Counted from the stretch's first letter, positions 28,050 through 37,195 are shown. The stretch is 64,000 nt of DNA from Alcaligenaceae bacterium (GCA_013416485.1 JACCEO010000002.1:186001-250000); one strand, 5' to 3'. The notes: generated by a model not told the origin, from the sequence alone. Translations and numbers: made by a program.

Positions 28050-28247
28050 TCAAGCAAAAGGCAACATTGCCTTGACCGATGCGACGTCGGCTTCGTGCAC
28101 AGCGGTTGTTCCGCGCAACTGACGTTTATTCTTGGTCGTTTTTTTGGTAAGGATGTGGCGTTTGAACGCTTGACCCCGCTTGATAGACCCGCTACCACGG
28201 ACCTTAAAGCGCTTTGCAGCACCTTTCTTGGTTTTCATCTTGGGCAT
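28050..28247 (-). CDS. rpmI: 50S ribosomal protein L35
   Basis: A 65-residue basic protein from ATG 28247 ([16 protein letters not shown]), the usual L35 length. An upstream start at 28289 adds a non-L35 leader. It is normally placed right after infC, but here the gene upstream is comM, and infC lies about 6.4 kb away. It therefore needs its own promoter or read-through from comM. Confidence 0.97.
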   Translation of the reverse strand: MPKMKTKKGAAKRFKVRGSGSIKRGQAFKRHILTKKTTKNKRQLRGTTAVHEADVASVKAMLPFA

Positions 28248-28363
28248 GATGTAACTCTGTTGTTTGATGACAGCAGGTGATTGCCACACGAAACTGACAA
28301 TGCTTGCTTAACCTGATATCACTTATTAGTCTTCTTCCTAGACGTTTCTGGAAAAAGCCCTTG

Positions 28364-28393
28364 ATTATACGACGAGATGTGCCGTTTTGTCCA
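28364..28393 (-). promoter_or_regulatory. Promoter of rpmI-rplT-pheST-ihfA, overlapping the comM stop codon
   Basis: On the minus strand a consensus TATAAT lies at 28364-28369, overlapping the comM TAA (28365-28367). TGGACA at 28388-28393 is 18 bases upstream and inside the comM coding end. The predicted leader to the rpmI ATG is about 110 bases. It would give the relocated rpmI operon its own start. Confidence 0.65.
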
Positions 28394-29924
28394 AAGCATT
28401 TGCTAATGCAGGCCAAGATTGCCGATATTGCATAGCTTCGGCAATATGCACAGGGAGTATCGTAGCGGTATCTTGCAGATCAGCCAACGTACGCGCCACC
28501 CGTATCACCCGATGCGTAGCCCTGGCCGACCAACTCCAGCGCTCTATACCTTGCTTTAGTACCTGCTTCGCTGTTGTGTCCAACACACACAGGCTATCCA
28601 TTTGGCTAGGTTCTATATCCACATTCAAACAGCCCTGCCGCCGATGCTGGCGCTCACGACATAGCAACACCCGTTCACGCACCACTTCTGATGCCTCCCC
28701 CAAAGCGGCATTAGTCCAGTCAAACTCCACAGGCGCCAAAGTGATATTTAAGTCTATACGATCTAAAAACGGACCAGAGACTTTGCCACGATAACGCTCG
28801 ACCTGATCAAGGCGACACACACACTGCATACGCTTATGCCCCAGCCAACCACAAGGACAGGGATTCATCGCTGCAATCAATTGAAACTTGGCAGGAAACT
28901 GAGAGCTACGCAACGCTCGTGCTATTGTTACCGCCCCAGTTTCCAAAGGTTCGCGCAAGGCCTCAAGCACAGGACGTTTAAACTCGGCCAGCTCATCTAA
29001 GAACAAAACTCCATGATGCGCGAGACTAATTTCCCCAGGCCTGGGATATACACCCCCACCGACCAAAGCCGGCATAGTGGCTGAATGATGAGGCGCACGA
29101 AATGGCGGCATATCGTCCAGAATATCGCTATAACCATTTAAGCTATTTAGCGCCGCAACATCCAATACCTGTTCGCTGCTCAACCTGGGCAAAATACCGG
29201 GTAAGCGCTGTGCCAACATACTTTTACCCACTCCTGGTGGCCCAGTCATTAATACACTGTGCCCACCCGCTGCTGCTACCTCTAGGACCCGCCGCGCCAC
29301 AGCCTGACCTTTGACATCCGATAGACACGGAGATGAACTGGGCATAGATACCAAGGGCGCAGCAAGTGCCACGGGCAAGTCGGCTAGGCCGTTGAGATGT
29401 GCAACAACGTCTGCCAAGCAATTTGCTGCAAGTACGGTAATACCCGGTACCGCAGCTGCCATCTGGGCACCATCCGCAGGCAAAACCAGCGTCGCTCCAG
29501 GCTGGCTTCTGGCAACAGCCAAAGCAATCGCCAAGGGAGCACCCACCTTAACCACGGCCCCTGTTAAAGAAAGCTCACCAGCAAACACATACGACTGTAG
29601 ATATAGCCCAGCACTCAGGTTAGGATCACAGCATGCCACCTGCCCTGACGCTAGTAAGACCCCCAAAGCAATGGGCAGGTCAAAGCGCCCAGATTCTTTA
29701 GGTAGGTCAGCAGGAGCAAGATTGGCTGTTATTCTGCCAGCGGGGAAGTCGTAACCACTATTAATAATGGCTGACCTTACCCTTTCACGGCTTTCGCGAA
29801 CACCTGCGTCAGGCAGGCCCACCACCGTAAACGATGGCAGGCCACTACCCACATGTACTTCGACCAAAACAGGCAAAGCCTGTAAACCGCATAAGGCTCG
29901 GCTGGCCAACACCGCTAAGGACAT
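28365..29924 (-). CDS. comM: ComM/YifB-type AAA+ ATPase (Mg-chelatase-like)
   Basis: A 519-residue protein. An N-terminal Lon-type fold covers ~1-170 (SGLPSFTVVGLPDAGVRESRERVRSAI). The AAA+ core has Walker A GPPGVGKS, GVLFLDELAEF (Walker B) and a Cys-rich insert AAMNPCPCGWLGHK...CVC. The C-terminal Mg-chelatase-type domain ends ATILPVHIAEAMQYRQSW. ComM is a hexameric helicase for branch migration during natural transformation, and YifB proteins are widespread. The name does not prove competence in this organism. Confidence 0.93.
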   Translation of the reverse strand: MSLAVLASRALCGLQALPVLVEVHVGSGLPSFTVVGLPDAGVRESRERVRSAIINSGYDFPAGRITANLAPADLPKESGRFDLPIALGVLLASGQVACCDPNLSAGLYLQSYVFAGELSLTGAVVKVGAPLAIALAVARSQPGATLVLPADGAQMAAAVPGITVLAANCLADVVAHLNGLADLPVALAAPLVSMPSSSPCLSDVKGQAVARRVLEVAAAGGHSVLMTGPPGVGKSMLAQRLPGILPRLSSEQVLDVAALNSLNGYSDILDDMPPFRAPHHSATMPALVGGGVYPRPGEISLAHHGVLFLDELAEFKRPVLEALREPLETGAVTIARALRSSQFPAKFQLIAAMNPCPCGWLGHKRMQCVCRLDQVERYRGKVSGPFLDRIDLNITLAPVEFDWTNAALGEASEVVRERVLLCRERQHRRQGCLNVDIEPSQMDSLCVLDTTAKQVLKQGIERWSWSARATHRVIRVARTLADLQDTATILPVHIAEAMQYRQSWPALANALDKTAHLVV

Positions 29925-30035
29925 GACGTTTTCCTTTTAGGCCAGAATCATGACTGGCCGACACATGAAAACATCAGTATGCAGCTCCTGATTGCTAAAA
30001 ATAGCCATCAGACAGCATTTGATCCATGCGTGGAA

Positions 30036-30290
30036 TTACTCTGGGATCACGTTGTCCTGCTGCCCTTCTAGGGCCTGCAAGCGTAACTCCAGTGCTGAAA
30101 TACGTTGCAAGGCTCGGTTCAATAGATCAACCTGCACGTCAAATTCTTCACGGGTAACCAGATCCATGCGCGTAAACGTTTGCGCCATCATCGCCTTTAC
30201 ATTGCGTTCTATGTCGGCTGCTGGGCTCTTAGCGATGAGTTCAGACATATTTTTTTGAATTTCTTCAAACCAGTCAGGGCGGTTAATCAT
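30036..30290 (-). CDS. ubiK: UbiK, accessory factor of ubiquinone synthesis (BMFP family)
   Basis: An 84-residue protein from ATG 30290 with GGAG six bases upstream; the longer frame starts inside a terminator. It shows the BMFP pattern: RPDWFEEIQKNMSELI amphipathic helix, then a coiled coil (REEFDVQVDLLNRALQRISALELRLQALE). UbiK trimers bind membranes and the UbiJ-containing complex that makes ubiquinone aerobically. It is 111 bases upstream of comM. Confidence 0.9.
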   Translation of the reverse strand: MINRPDWFEEIQKNMSELIAKSPAADIERNVKAMMAQTFTRMDLVTREEFDVQVDLLNRALQRISALELRLQALEGQQDNVIPE

Positions 30291-30324
30291 GTACTTCTCC
30301 ATATAGTTGATTACCGCAGTGTAT

Positions 30325-30352
30325 AAAAAAACGGGCCACCGTGGCCCGTTTT
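30325..30352 (-). terminator. Rho-independent terminator (either direction), after the lipoprotein gene
   Basis: A near-continuous palindrome, ACGGGCCAC-C-GTGGCCCGT, is flanked by an A-run on its left and a T-run on its right, so it gives a GC stem with a U tract on either strand. On the minus strand it ends transcription of the lipoprotein gene just before ubiK. Confidence 0.85.
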
Positions 30353-30406
30353 CTATCAACTGAGGATCATATTGGTCCGCAGCCAACTATTGCGACTAAG
30401 ATCTTA

Positions 30407-30844
30407 TTAGTTGCCAGTCGTACCTGCGGCGGGGTTAGGGGTTTCAACCGCCTTAGAATTACCCAGTTTGTCTTGTATGGCCTTGTCTGCCTTGGCCGCT
30501 TCGTCCTTAATAAAATCACCTGCACGGGATGCCGCATCTTTGGCTTGGTCTTTCAACTCGACGGTTTTATCAGCCACCTTATCGGCAGTATCTTTAATGG
30601 CTTGCTTGGCGTCTTCCAAGTTATCTTTAGCACTAGTGTTATCTGCTGGAGCTGGCGTTGGTGTTACCTCTGGCGTAGGAGCTACAGAAGGGGCTGGCTC
30701 AGTAACCACAGGAGCTGCTGGTGTGACAACAGCAGGACTGGGTGTGTCAACGGGCTTATTATCTTCGCCCTTAGAGCATGCGGCCAGCAAGCTTAACGAT
30801 GTAACCATAGCAATAACGGCAAGATGTGTACGTGTTTTATTCAT
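30407..30844 (-). CDS. Lipoprotein with Pro-rich linker and charged helical C-terminus, function unknown
   Basis: A 145-residue protein from ATG 30844 with GAGG upstream. A signal peptide ends in the lipobox LLAAC (Cys ~23). A Pro/Thr/Val-rich linker (~30-68) follows, then an Ala/Lys/Asp-rich segment with a heptad-like rhythm (DNLEDAKQAIKDTADKVADK, ELKDQAKDAASRAGDF). That part resembles stress-related LEA-like or YtxH-like helices in composition only. It stands alone with its own terminator. I do not recognise a function. Confidence 0.8.
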   Translation of the reverse strand: MNKTRTHLAVIAMVTSLSLLAACSKGEDNKPVDTPSPAVVTPAAPVVTEPAPSVAPTPEVTPTPAPADNTSAKDNLEDAKQAIKDTADKVADKTVELKDQAKDAASRAGDFIKDEAAKADKAIQDKLGNSKAVETPNPAAGTTGN

Positions 30845-30937
30845 AGTTTCCTCTACTAGTCCAACGTCGCGTCGCTGCCGAACTGGCAACGAGCTTAGTA
30901 ACAATTCTATCGACAGAATGCCTGCCATACGGAACCT

Positions 30938-30951
30938 AGTGTAAACACTAA
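30938..30951. promoter_or_regulatory. Perfect palindrome upstream of the lipoprotein gene
   Basis: TAGTGTAAACACTA is a 14-base perfect palindrome about 94 bases before the lipoprotein start, in a short AT-rich gap. It may be an operator, but no clear promoter could be aligned with it. Confidence 0.3.
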
Positions 30952-31053
30952 TTTCAAAAATTTTTAAACCTAAATGGAAATATGTAACAAGAGCCTTGAA
31001 GCATATAAGAATTCTGCCTAGCCAGTAAAAACAGTCTGCAAATATTAAGATAC

Positions 31054-31081
31054 AAAAAAACAGCCGAATGGCTGTTTTTTT
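31054..31081 (-). terminator. Rho-independent terminator after ptsI
   Basis: A stem CAGCC-GAAT-GGCTG (31061-31074) is flanked by seven A's on the left and seven T's on the right. On the minus strand it lies about 20 bases after the ptsI stop and ends the gshB-ptsI transcript. Confidence 0.85.
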
Positions 31082-31102
31082 ATCTTATCGCTTACGTAAT
31101 AA

Positions 31103-32851
31103 CTACAATAATGTGGCTGGATCTATACGTTCCGCACGATTAAGTGCCAAGGCCACCTGAGTACGCAAGGCATTTGTATGCGCCAGCCTAACTTCCTTTT
31201 TCACATCCAGCATTTGTTGCGGATGCATGGAGAATCGTGTCAAGCCTAACCCCAGCAACATCCGTGTAACGCTGACATCACCCGCCATTTCCCCACACAT
31301 AGATACCGGAATACCAGCGCGCTCGGCCACATTAATAACGTGAGCAATCAGGCGTAAAACTGCAGGATGAGTAGGATCATACATATCGGCAACATCGCTA
31401 TCGCCCCTATCTATGGCCAGGGTATATTGGATTAGGTCATTCGTACCTATCGACAAAAAATCCAAAGCTTCGGCAAACGGCTCTATCGCAATCGCCATAG
31501 CGGGTACCTCGACCATAGCACCCAAGGAAATATTACGGTCATAAGGCACCCCGCTGGCTTCTAATTGAGCACACGCCTGGTCTATGGCCTGTTTGGTAGC
31601 TCGGACCTCGGCCAAGGTAGACACCATAGGTATCAATATGCGCACATGACCGTGCAAAGACGCCCTTAATAAAGCACGCAACTGCGTAGCAAATAGCTCG
31701 GGATTTGCTAAGCAATAACGTATTGCTCGCAACCCTAGCGCGGGGTTGCTTGCCACAGTGACCTCACCGTCCAGCGTCTTGTCAGCACCTAGATCCAAAG
31801 TACGTATCGTTACTGGTCGCCCGACCATAGTGTCTAAAACAGCAGCGTAGGCCTGATATTGTTCTTCTTCACTGGGTAAATCACGCCTACCCATGAATAG
31901 AAATTCGCTACGAAATAAACCTATACCATCTGCGCCGGCTTCTAAAGCGATTTGGGCTTCTTCGGGCAATTCTATATTGGCCTCGAGGCTTACCTTAACC
32001 CCATCCAAAGTAACAGCTACTGCATCACGTAATTGGCTAAGCTCAGCACGCTCGTTAAGGTAATTGTCTTGGCGACGCTGGTACTCGGCCAGAACTTTGG
32101 CTGATGGGTTAACCAGCACCGTACCTGAAAAACCATCAGCGATCAGTACATCACCTTCGCGTACCAGACTACGTATGCTGCCTAGCCCTACAACGGCAGG
32201 CACATTCATGCTGCGCGCAACAATTGCCGTATGCGATGTTGGTCCACCCAGGTCGGTCAAGAACGCCCCGAAGCGTGCCCCCCGCAGCCGCAACATATCG
32301 GCCGGAGAAATATCACGAGCCACAACAATTAGCGGTTCGTTACAGCTGTCGTCTACGTTTGGCAATAACACCCCAGACCCCGACAGCACACGTAGCACAC
32401 GCTCTATGACTTGACGGATGTCCGAACCACGCTCGCGCAGATACTCGTCCTCTATGGCAGAAAATTGCTCGACCAGCACCTGCCCTTGGGTCGTCAACGC
32501 CCACTCGGCGTTGTAATACCTTTCGGTAATAAGGGCGCAGGTTTGCTGCATTAGCATGGGGTCATCCAACAGCAAGCTATGCACTGTCAGCAAAGGCCCC
32601 AGTTCACGAGGCGCATCATCTGGCAAAGTATTGGCCAAACACTGCAATTCGTCTCGTGCCGTCATGACAGCCTGCTGCAAACGCAGGCATTCTGCATCAA
32701 TATCTTCGGGATCAATGCGGTAGTGCGACACCTCTAGTGCTGCCGCACCCATGACCACAGCTCGCCCTATGGCAAAGCCCCGTACTACGCCCTGCCCTTG
32801 CATACTAAACATGGCGGTGGAATCACTGGGTTTATAAAATTGGGCCGTCAT
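31103..32851 (-). CDS. ptsI: PTS enzyme I (phosphoenolpyruvate-protein phosphotransferase)
   Basis: A 582-residue cytoplasmic enzyme. The phosphorylated His is in GGPTSHTAIVARS (His207). The PEP-binding half contains GLFRSEFLFMGR, LDLGADKTL, NPALGLRAIRYCL and SIGTNDLIQYTLAIDR. It passes phosphate from PEP to HPr. Only a mannose-type EIIA is nearby and no sugar permease, so this is a regulatory PTS as in other betaproteobacteria. The first ~13 residues are unconserved and a later ATG (32812) could be the true start. Confidence 0.95.
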   Translation of the reverse strand: MTAQFYKPSDSTAMFSMQGQGVVRGFAIGRAVVMGAAALEVSHYRIDPEDIDAECLRLQQAVMTARDELQCLANTLPDDAPRELGPLLTVHSLLLDDPMLMQQTCALITERYYNAEWALTTQGQVLVEQFSAIEDEYLRERGSDIRQVIERVLRVLSGSGVLLPNVDDSCNEPLIVVARDISPADMLRLRGARFGAFLTDLGGPTSHTAIVARSMNVPAVVGLGSIRSLVREGDVLIADGFSGTVLVNPSAKVLAEYQRRQDNYLNERAELSQLRDAVAVTLDGVKVSLEANIELPEEAQIALEAGADGIGLFRSEFLFMGRRDLPSEEEQYQAYAAVLDTMVGRPVTIRTLDLGADKTLDGEVTVASNPALGLRAIRYCLANPELFATQLRALLRASLHGHVRILIPMVSTLAEVRATKQAIDQACAQLEASGVPYDRNISLGAMVEVPAMAIAIEPFAEALDFLSIGTNDLIQYTLAIDRGDSDVADMYDPTHPAVLRLIAHVINVAERAGIPVSMCGEMAGDVSVTRMLLGLGLTRFSMHPQQMLDVKKEVRLAHTNALRTQVALALNRAERIDPATLL

Positions 32852-32891
32852 AGCTAACTAGCGAAAATAGGATGCGACTGGATAAAGTCTA

Positions 32892-33161
32892 TTATTCGAT
32901 TTCACCGAATTTACTGTCGAACAACACGTTTATGTCTGCCAAGGCCTGCTGAGCATCATCACCGGTAGCATCTACTTTAACGGTAACCCCCAGACCAGCT
33001 GCCAGCATCATGACACCCATGATGCTTTTGGCATTAACGCGCTGTGCGCCGCGAGCAATGAAGATTTCACTGCTATAGCGCCCTGCCAATTGGGTCAGCT
33101 TTGCTGCTGCACGCGCATGTAAACCTAATTTATTGGAAATTACGATGTCAATGGAATACAT
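32892..33161 (-). CDS. ptsH: HPr phosphocarrier protein
   Basis: An 89-residue protein from ATG 33161. His15 (LGLHARAAAKL) is the site phosphorylated by enzyme I, and Ser46 (NAKSIMGVMML) is the regulatory site used by HPr kinase where that enzyme exists. A longer frame overlapping the EIIA gene would add 13 residues before the conserved MYSIDIVISN. It lies between the EIIA and ptsI genes. Confidence 0.96.
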   Translation of the reverse strand: MYSIDIVISNKLGLHARAAAKLTQLAGRYSSEIFIARGAQRVNAKSIMGVMMLAAGLGVTVKVDATGDDAQQALADINVLFDSKFGEIE

Positions 33162-33196
33162 AGTCTCTTTGTTCGTATTTACTGGCGTAATTAATG

Positions 33197-33601
33197 TCAA
33201 TTACCCTGACAATCGGCATCGACAATGCCAGTCAGGGCCCGTAACCGTACGACTTCGCTTAAAGTGGCGGCTTGTTCGCGACTACCGACCACAGCCTTAA
33301 GCACCATGCACAGGTTAGCACCAGTTAACAAATGCGCGTCGCCACCTGCGCTATTCGCCTGCTTAACTGCAGACTGCGCAATATTAAATGGGGTCGCCCC
33401 GTAAATGTCGCACAGCACCAGCGAGCTGTTGTCCGCACTACGCAAAAGGCTGTCCCGTATGGCTACTGCACTAACTTCAGTATCAGCATCCGGGGGAATA
33501 TCAAAAACGATAAGATCAGGCAGCTCACCCAGTACATGTTGAGCGCAGCCCTTGAATGCCGAAGCCAATGGCTCGTGCATGACCAAAACGATTTGACTCA
33601 T
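33197..33601 (-). CDS. Mannose-family PTS EIIA protein, stand-alone
   Basis: A 134-residue EIIA(Man)-like domain with the phosphorylatable His9 (VLVMHEPLASAF) and LVLCDIYGATPFNIAQ. There is no IIB, IIC or IID partner, so it is probably a signalling acceptor of the HPr phosphate. It starts directly after the gshB stop, part of the conserved gshB-EIIA-ptsH-ptsI group of betaproteobacteria. Confidence 0.9.
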   Translation of the reverse strand: MSQIVLVMHEPLASAFKGCAQHVLGELPDLIVFDIPPDADTEVSAVAIRDSLLRSADNSSLVLCDIYGATPFNIAQSAVKQANSAGGDAHLLTGANLCMVLKAVVGSREQAATLSEVVRLRALTGIVDADCQGN

Positions 33602-34561
33602 TTACGCCTCGAGTTCGTGCTCCAGCGCACGGGCAAAATGATCTGCAACATGAAAATCCGTTTGTTCCGTAATTTCCACAAAGCAAGTAGGGCTAGTAAC
33701 GTTAATTTCGGTCACATAGTCACCGATAACATCTAAGCCTACCAGTAACAAACCACGTGCCGCGAGTACAGGCCCCAAAGTATTGGCTATTTCCAGATCA
33801 CGGTCAGATAAGGGCTGTGCTACCCCACGACCACCCGCAGCCAGATTACCACGTGTCTCACCTGCCAAAGGTATACGCGCCAGACAATAAGGCACAGGTT
33901 TGCCTGCGATCAATAAAATACGCTTATCACCATTCACAATTTCTGGAATGTAGCGTTGCGCCATAATGGTTTGATTGCCATTATCGGTCAGGGTTTCCAA
34001 CACAGCCCCAATATTAGGATCATGCTGCTGGAGCCTAAAAATACCGGAACCGCCCATACCATCTAGGGGCTTAACAATAATATCGTGGTATTTAGTGTGA
34101 AACGCCCTTAGCCTGAGCATATCGCTACTGACTAGCGTGGGGGGTGTAAATTGCGAGAATTCGGTAATGGCCAGTTTTTCGGGATGGTTACGTATCGCCG
34201 CACCCGTGTTGAATACTCTTGCACCTTGCTTCTGAGCATGCTCCAGTAAATGCGTGGCGTATAGGTATTCCATATCGAATGGCGGGTCTTTGCGCATCAG
34301 TACCGCACTGTATGCCCCCAAGGTCGTTTCCTGAGCTGATCCCAGTTCTTGCCACCATAACTCGCCATGCAGATCAGTATCTGGGGCTATGGCTATAGGC
34401 AAGGCAGTCACCTTGACTTGACCCTCGTCGATATAAAGATAATTTTGTTGCGTAACGCTAATACTGTGACCACGCGCCAGCAAGGCACGCATCATGGCGA
34501 CCGAGGTATCTTTATAAGCCTTAAGCGTGGGCAAAGGGTCAATAATAAATAGGACGTGCAT
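33602..34561 (-). CDS. gshB: Glutathione synthetase
   Basis: A 319-residue ATP-grasp enzyme that joins gamma-glutamylcysteine and glycine. Typical features are MHVLFIIDPLPTLKAYKDTSVAMM, VLMRKDPPFDMEYLYATHLLE, IVKPLDGMGGSGIFR (ATP-grasp loop), MAQRYIPEIVNGDKRILLIAG-type strand, and GLDVIGDYVTEINVTSPTC. First gene of the group that continues into the PTS genes, with no gap before the EIIA start. Confidence 0.96.
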   Translation of the reverse strand: MHVLFIIDPLPTLKAYKDTSVAMMRALLARGHSISVTQQNYLYIDEGQVKVTALPIAIAPDTDLHGELWWQELGSAQETTLGAYSAVLMRKDPPFDMEYLYATHLLEHAQKQGARVFNTGAAIRNHPEKLAITEFSQFTPPTLVSSDMLRLRAFHTKYHDIIVKPLDGMGGSGIFRLQQHDPNIGAVLETLTDNGNQTIMAQRYIPEIVNGDKRILLIAGKPVPYCLARIPLAGETRGNLAAGGRGVAQPLSDRDLEIANTLGPVLAARGLLLVGLDVIGDYVTEINVTSPTCFVEITEQTDFHVADHFARALEHELEA

Positions 34562-34588
34562 AAAGTATCCTGAAACACCCCGATAACG

Positions 34589-34621
34589 CTATAGGCTGGC
34601 CAAACGTTGACCAGCCTATAG
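34589..34621 (-). terminator. Strong stem-loop between infC and gshB
   Basis: An 11-bp perfect inverted repeat (CTATAGGCTGG at 34589-34599 and CCAGCCTATAG at 34611-34621) with an 11-base loop lies about 54 bases after the infC stop. No T-run follows on the minus strand, so it may be a processing or RNA-stability hairpin rather than a standard terminator. Confidence 0.55.
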
Positions 34622-34674
34622 AAGTGGTAATCAGCCAGCGTCAACGACAGCTAGCTTGCTGTTATTAGACAGCA

Positions 34675-35202
34675 TCACCCGGCTGCTTTTTTCCGTGGCG
34701 CCAACACCATCACCATTTGACGACCTTCCAGTTTAGGCATAGCTTCTACCTGGCAAAGTTCGGTCAAATCGTCGCGCACGCGCTCTAGTACACGCATGCC
34801 CAGTTCTTGGTGTGCCATTTCTCGACCACGAAAACGCAAAGTAACTTTTGCCTTGTCGCCTTCTTCGATAAAACGACGTAGATTACGCAGTTTTACCTGG
34901 TAATCGCCTTCATCAGTACCGGGACGGAATTTTACTTCCTTAACCTGTATGACCTTTTGCTTGGATCTAGCCTCTTGTTGGCGTTTTTGTTCTTGGTATT
35001 TGAACTTACCATAATCCATTAAACGGCATACAGGTGGCGCTGCATTCGGTGCGATCTCGACCAGATCAACTTCGTGCTGTTCTGACAGATCGAGTGCTTC
35101 AGAGGTTTTTACTACCCCTAATTGCTCGCCGTCTATGCCAATAAGGCGAACTTCAGGGACGCGAATTTCACCATTGATGCGATGTGCTTTATCGGTTGCG
35201 AT
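34675..35202 (-). CDS. infC: Translation initiation factor IF-3, starting at ATC
   Basis: The 175-residue frame begins at ATC 35202, with AGGAG (35211-35215) eight bases upstream. It reads [18 protein letters not shown], the expected IF-3 N-terminus; the first in-frame ATG (35019) would remove the whole N-terminal domain. The C-terminal domain has [35 protein letters not shown] and MVLAPRK. Rare AUU/AUC-type starts on infC allow IF-3 to repress its own translation (known in E. coli). It follows thrS by 51 bases, but rpmI does not follow it. Confidence 0.96.
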   Translation of the reverse strand: MATDKAHRINGEIRVPEVRLIGIDGEQLGVVKTSEALDLSEQHEVDLVEIAPNAAPPVCRLMDYGKFKYQEQKRQQEARSKQKVIQVKEVKFRPGTDEGDYQVKLRNLRRFIEEGDKAKVTLRFRGREMAHQELGMRVLERVRDDLTELCQVEAMPKLEGRQMVMVLAPRKKAAG

Positions 35203-35253
35203 GTCTAAGACTCCTAGAATTAATAAAAAATCAGGTGCTGGCGATGTTTGCGC

Positions 35254-37176
35254 TTACGCCCGGGTATCGATTTCGTGGTGCAAGCGCTGGATGAAGTCCT
35301 GGGGCGACATAACCCCATGATCTGCACCGCCTCGACCACGAACCGCTACATTGCCGGTTTCGCGTTCTTTTTCACCAACTACCAGAATGTAGGGTATTTT
35401 TTGCATACTGTGTTCACGAATTTTACGGGTGATCTTTTCACCGCGCAAATCGGCACTGGCCCTGAAACCTTGTTTTTTGAGCAAAGCCAGGATTTCAGCT
35501 GCATAATCAGCAGAATGCTCTGATATGCAACATACTACAACATGTTCGGGAGATAACCAGGCAGGCATGGCGCCAGCGTGGTTTTCAATCAACATGCCAA
35601 TAAAACGTTCTAATGACCCTAGTATGGCCCGATGCAGCATAACTGGGGTTTTACGTTGGTCAGTGGCATCCACATATTCAGCCCCCAAGCGACCTGGCAT
35701 GGAGAAATCCACTTGTATCGTGCCACACTGCCAATGACGACCTATGGCGTCCTTAAGCGTGTATTCAATCTTAGGGCCATAGAATGCACCCTCGCCGGGC
35801 ACCACCTCATAGGAACACCCTGCAACGTTCAAGCTGTCCATTAGCGCCTTTTCGGCTTTATCCCAGACTTCGTCGGAACCGATACGTTTCTCAGGTCGCG
35901 TAGCCACCTTATAGAGTATTTCGGTAAAGCCAAAGTCGGCATAGACCTTTTGCAACAACGCAGTAAAGTCTATGCATTCCTGCTGCAACTGGTCTTCAGT
36001 ACAGAAGATGTGACCATCGTCTTGAGTAAAGCCTCGTACACGCATCATGCCATGCAAGGAACCCGACGGCTCATTACGGTGACACATGCCAAACTCGCCG
36101 TAGCGTATAGGCAGCTCACGGTAAGAATGCAGTCCAGAATTAAAAATTTGCACATGGCCTGGGCAGTTCATGGGTTTTAAGCCATAAAGACGGTTTTCAG
36201 ATTCCGTAGTGAAAATGTTTTCAGCATAGTTATCCCAGTGTCCGGTTTTCTTCCATAAAGACAAATCCAGAATCTGAGGAGCTTTTACTTCCTGATAACC
36301 ATTATCTACATACACGTCACGCATGTATTGCTCGACCTGCTGCCACAAGGCCCACCCTTTGGGGTGCCAAAAAATTAGTCCTGGCGCTTCTTCCTGGAAA
36401 TGGAACAAGCCCAGTTCACGGCCCAACTTGCGGTGATCCCGACGCTCGGCTTCTTCCAGCATGGTCAGGTAAGCACTTTGCTGCTCTTTAGTCGCCCATG
36501 CAGTGCCATAAATGCGCTGCAGCATTTCATTATTACTATCGCCGCGCCAATAGGCACCGGCCACGCTCATGAGCTTAAAGACTTTAAGGTGTCCGGTAGA
36601 TGGCACGTGCGGGCCGCGACACAAGTCGATGAAATCACCTTCACGATACAAGGAAATACCTTGTTCCACAGGGATAGCAGCAATGATTTCAGCTTTGTAG
36701 TGCTCGCCTATGCTGTTGAAATACTCAACGGCATCATCACGTTTCCATTCCTCTCGTGTCACCACATGATTTTGGCGCGACAGTTCGGTCATCTTTTTTT
36801 CGATGGCCAATAAGTCTTCGGGTGTAAATGGACGTTTGTAAGCAAAATCGTAATAAAACCCGTTATCTATCACGGGCCCTATGGTGACCTGTGCCTCGGG
36901 GAATAAAATCTTAACCGCATAGGCCAGCAAATGTGCTGTGGAGTGGCGTATAAGATCCAAGCCCTCTGGGTCTTTCGCCGTAATGATGGCCAAATCCGTG
37001 TCAGTGTCCAGCACATAGCTGGTATCAACCAGCTTGGCCTCTTGTTGGTCCTGGCTTACACGACCCGCAAGCGCGGCGCGGCCTAGACTGGTACCGATAG
37101 CAGCGGCAACATCGCCTACGGATACAGGCCCGGGAAACTGGCGCCGGGAGCCATCGGGTAAGGTAACTTGAACCAT
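35254..37176 (-). CDS. thrS: Threonyl-tRNA synthetase
   Basis: A 640-residue enzyme from ATG 37176 ([16 protein letters not shown]), with an AGGA seven bases upstream; an in-frame start at 37197 lies in a terminator-like hairpin. Domains are TGS (~1-62), the second additional/editing domain (~65-240), class II catalytic core with zinc ligands ([17 protein letters not shown]) and the anticodon-binding domain (~540-640). It charges tRNA-Thr and edits serine. First gene of thrS-infC. Confidence 0.97.
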   Translation of the reverse strand: MVQVTLPDGSRRQFPGPVSVGDVAAAIGTSLGRAALAGRVSQDQQEAKLVDTSYVLDTDTDLAIITAKDPEGLDLIRHSTAHLLAYAVKILFPEAQVTIGPVIDNGFYYDFAYKRPFTPEDLLAIEKKMTELSRQNHVVTREEWKRDDAVEYFNSIGEHYKAEIIAAIPVEQGISLYREGDFIDLCRGPHVPSTGHLKVFKLMSVAGAYWRGDSNNEMLQRIYGTAWATKEQQSAYLTMLEEAERRDHRKLGRELGLFHFQEEAPGLIFWHPKGWALWQQVEQYMRDVYVDNGYQEVKAPQILDLSLWKKTGHWDNYAENIFTTESENRLYGLKPMNCPGHVQIFNSGLHSYRELPIRYGEFGMCHRNEPSGSLHGMMRVRGFTQDDGHIFCTEDQLQQECIDFTALLQKVYADFGFTEILYKVATRPEKRIGSDEVWDKAEKALMDSLNVAGCSYEVVPGEGAFYGPKIEYTLKDAIGRHWQCGTIQVDFSMPGRLGAEYVDATDQRKTPVMLHRAILGSLERFIGMLIENHAGAMPAWLSPEHVVVCCISEHSADYAAEILALLKKQGFRASADLRGEKITRKIREHSMQKIPYILVVGEKERETGNVAVRGRGGADHGVMSPQDFIQRLHHEIDTRA

Positions 37177-37195
37177 AAAGACATCCTGAAAATGC

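Noticed and set aside
30411-30944. Plus-strand open frame of 177 codons opposite the lipoprotein gene
   Set aside because: Its Ala/Val/Gly-rich translation mirrors the low-complexity Pro/Thr/Ala codons of the real gene, which has a lipobox, ribosome site and terminator.
34675-35019. infC starting at the first ATG (35019)
   Set aside because: That would remove the IF-3 N-terminal domain, which is present upstream in frame and preceded by a good ribosome site.
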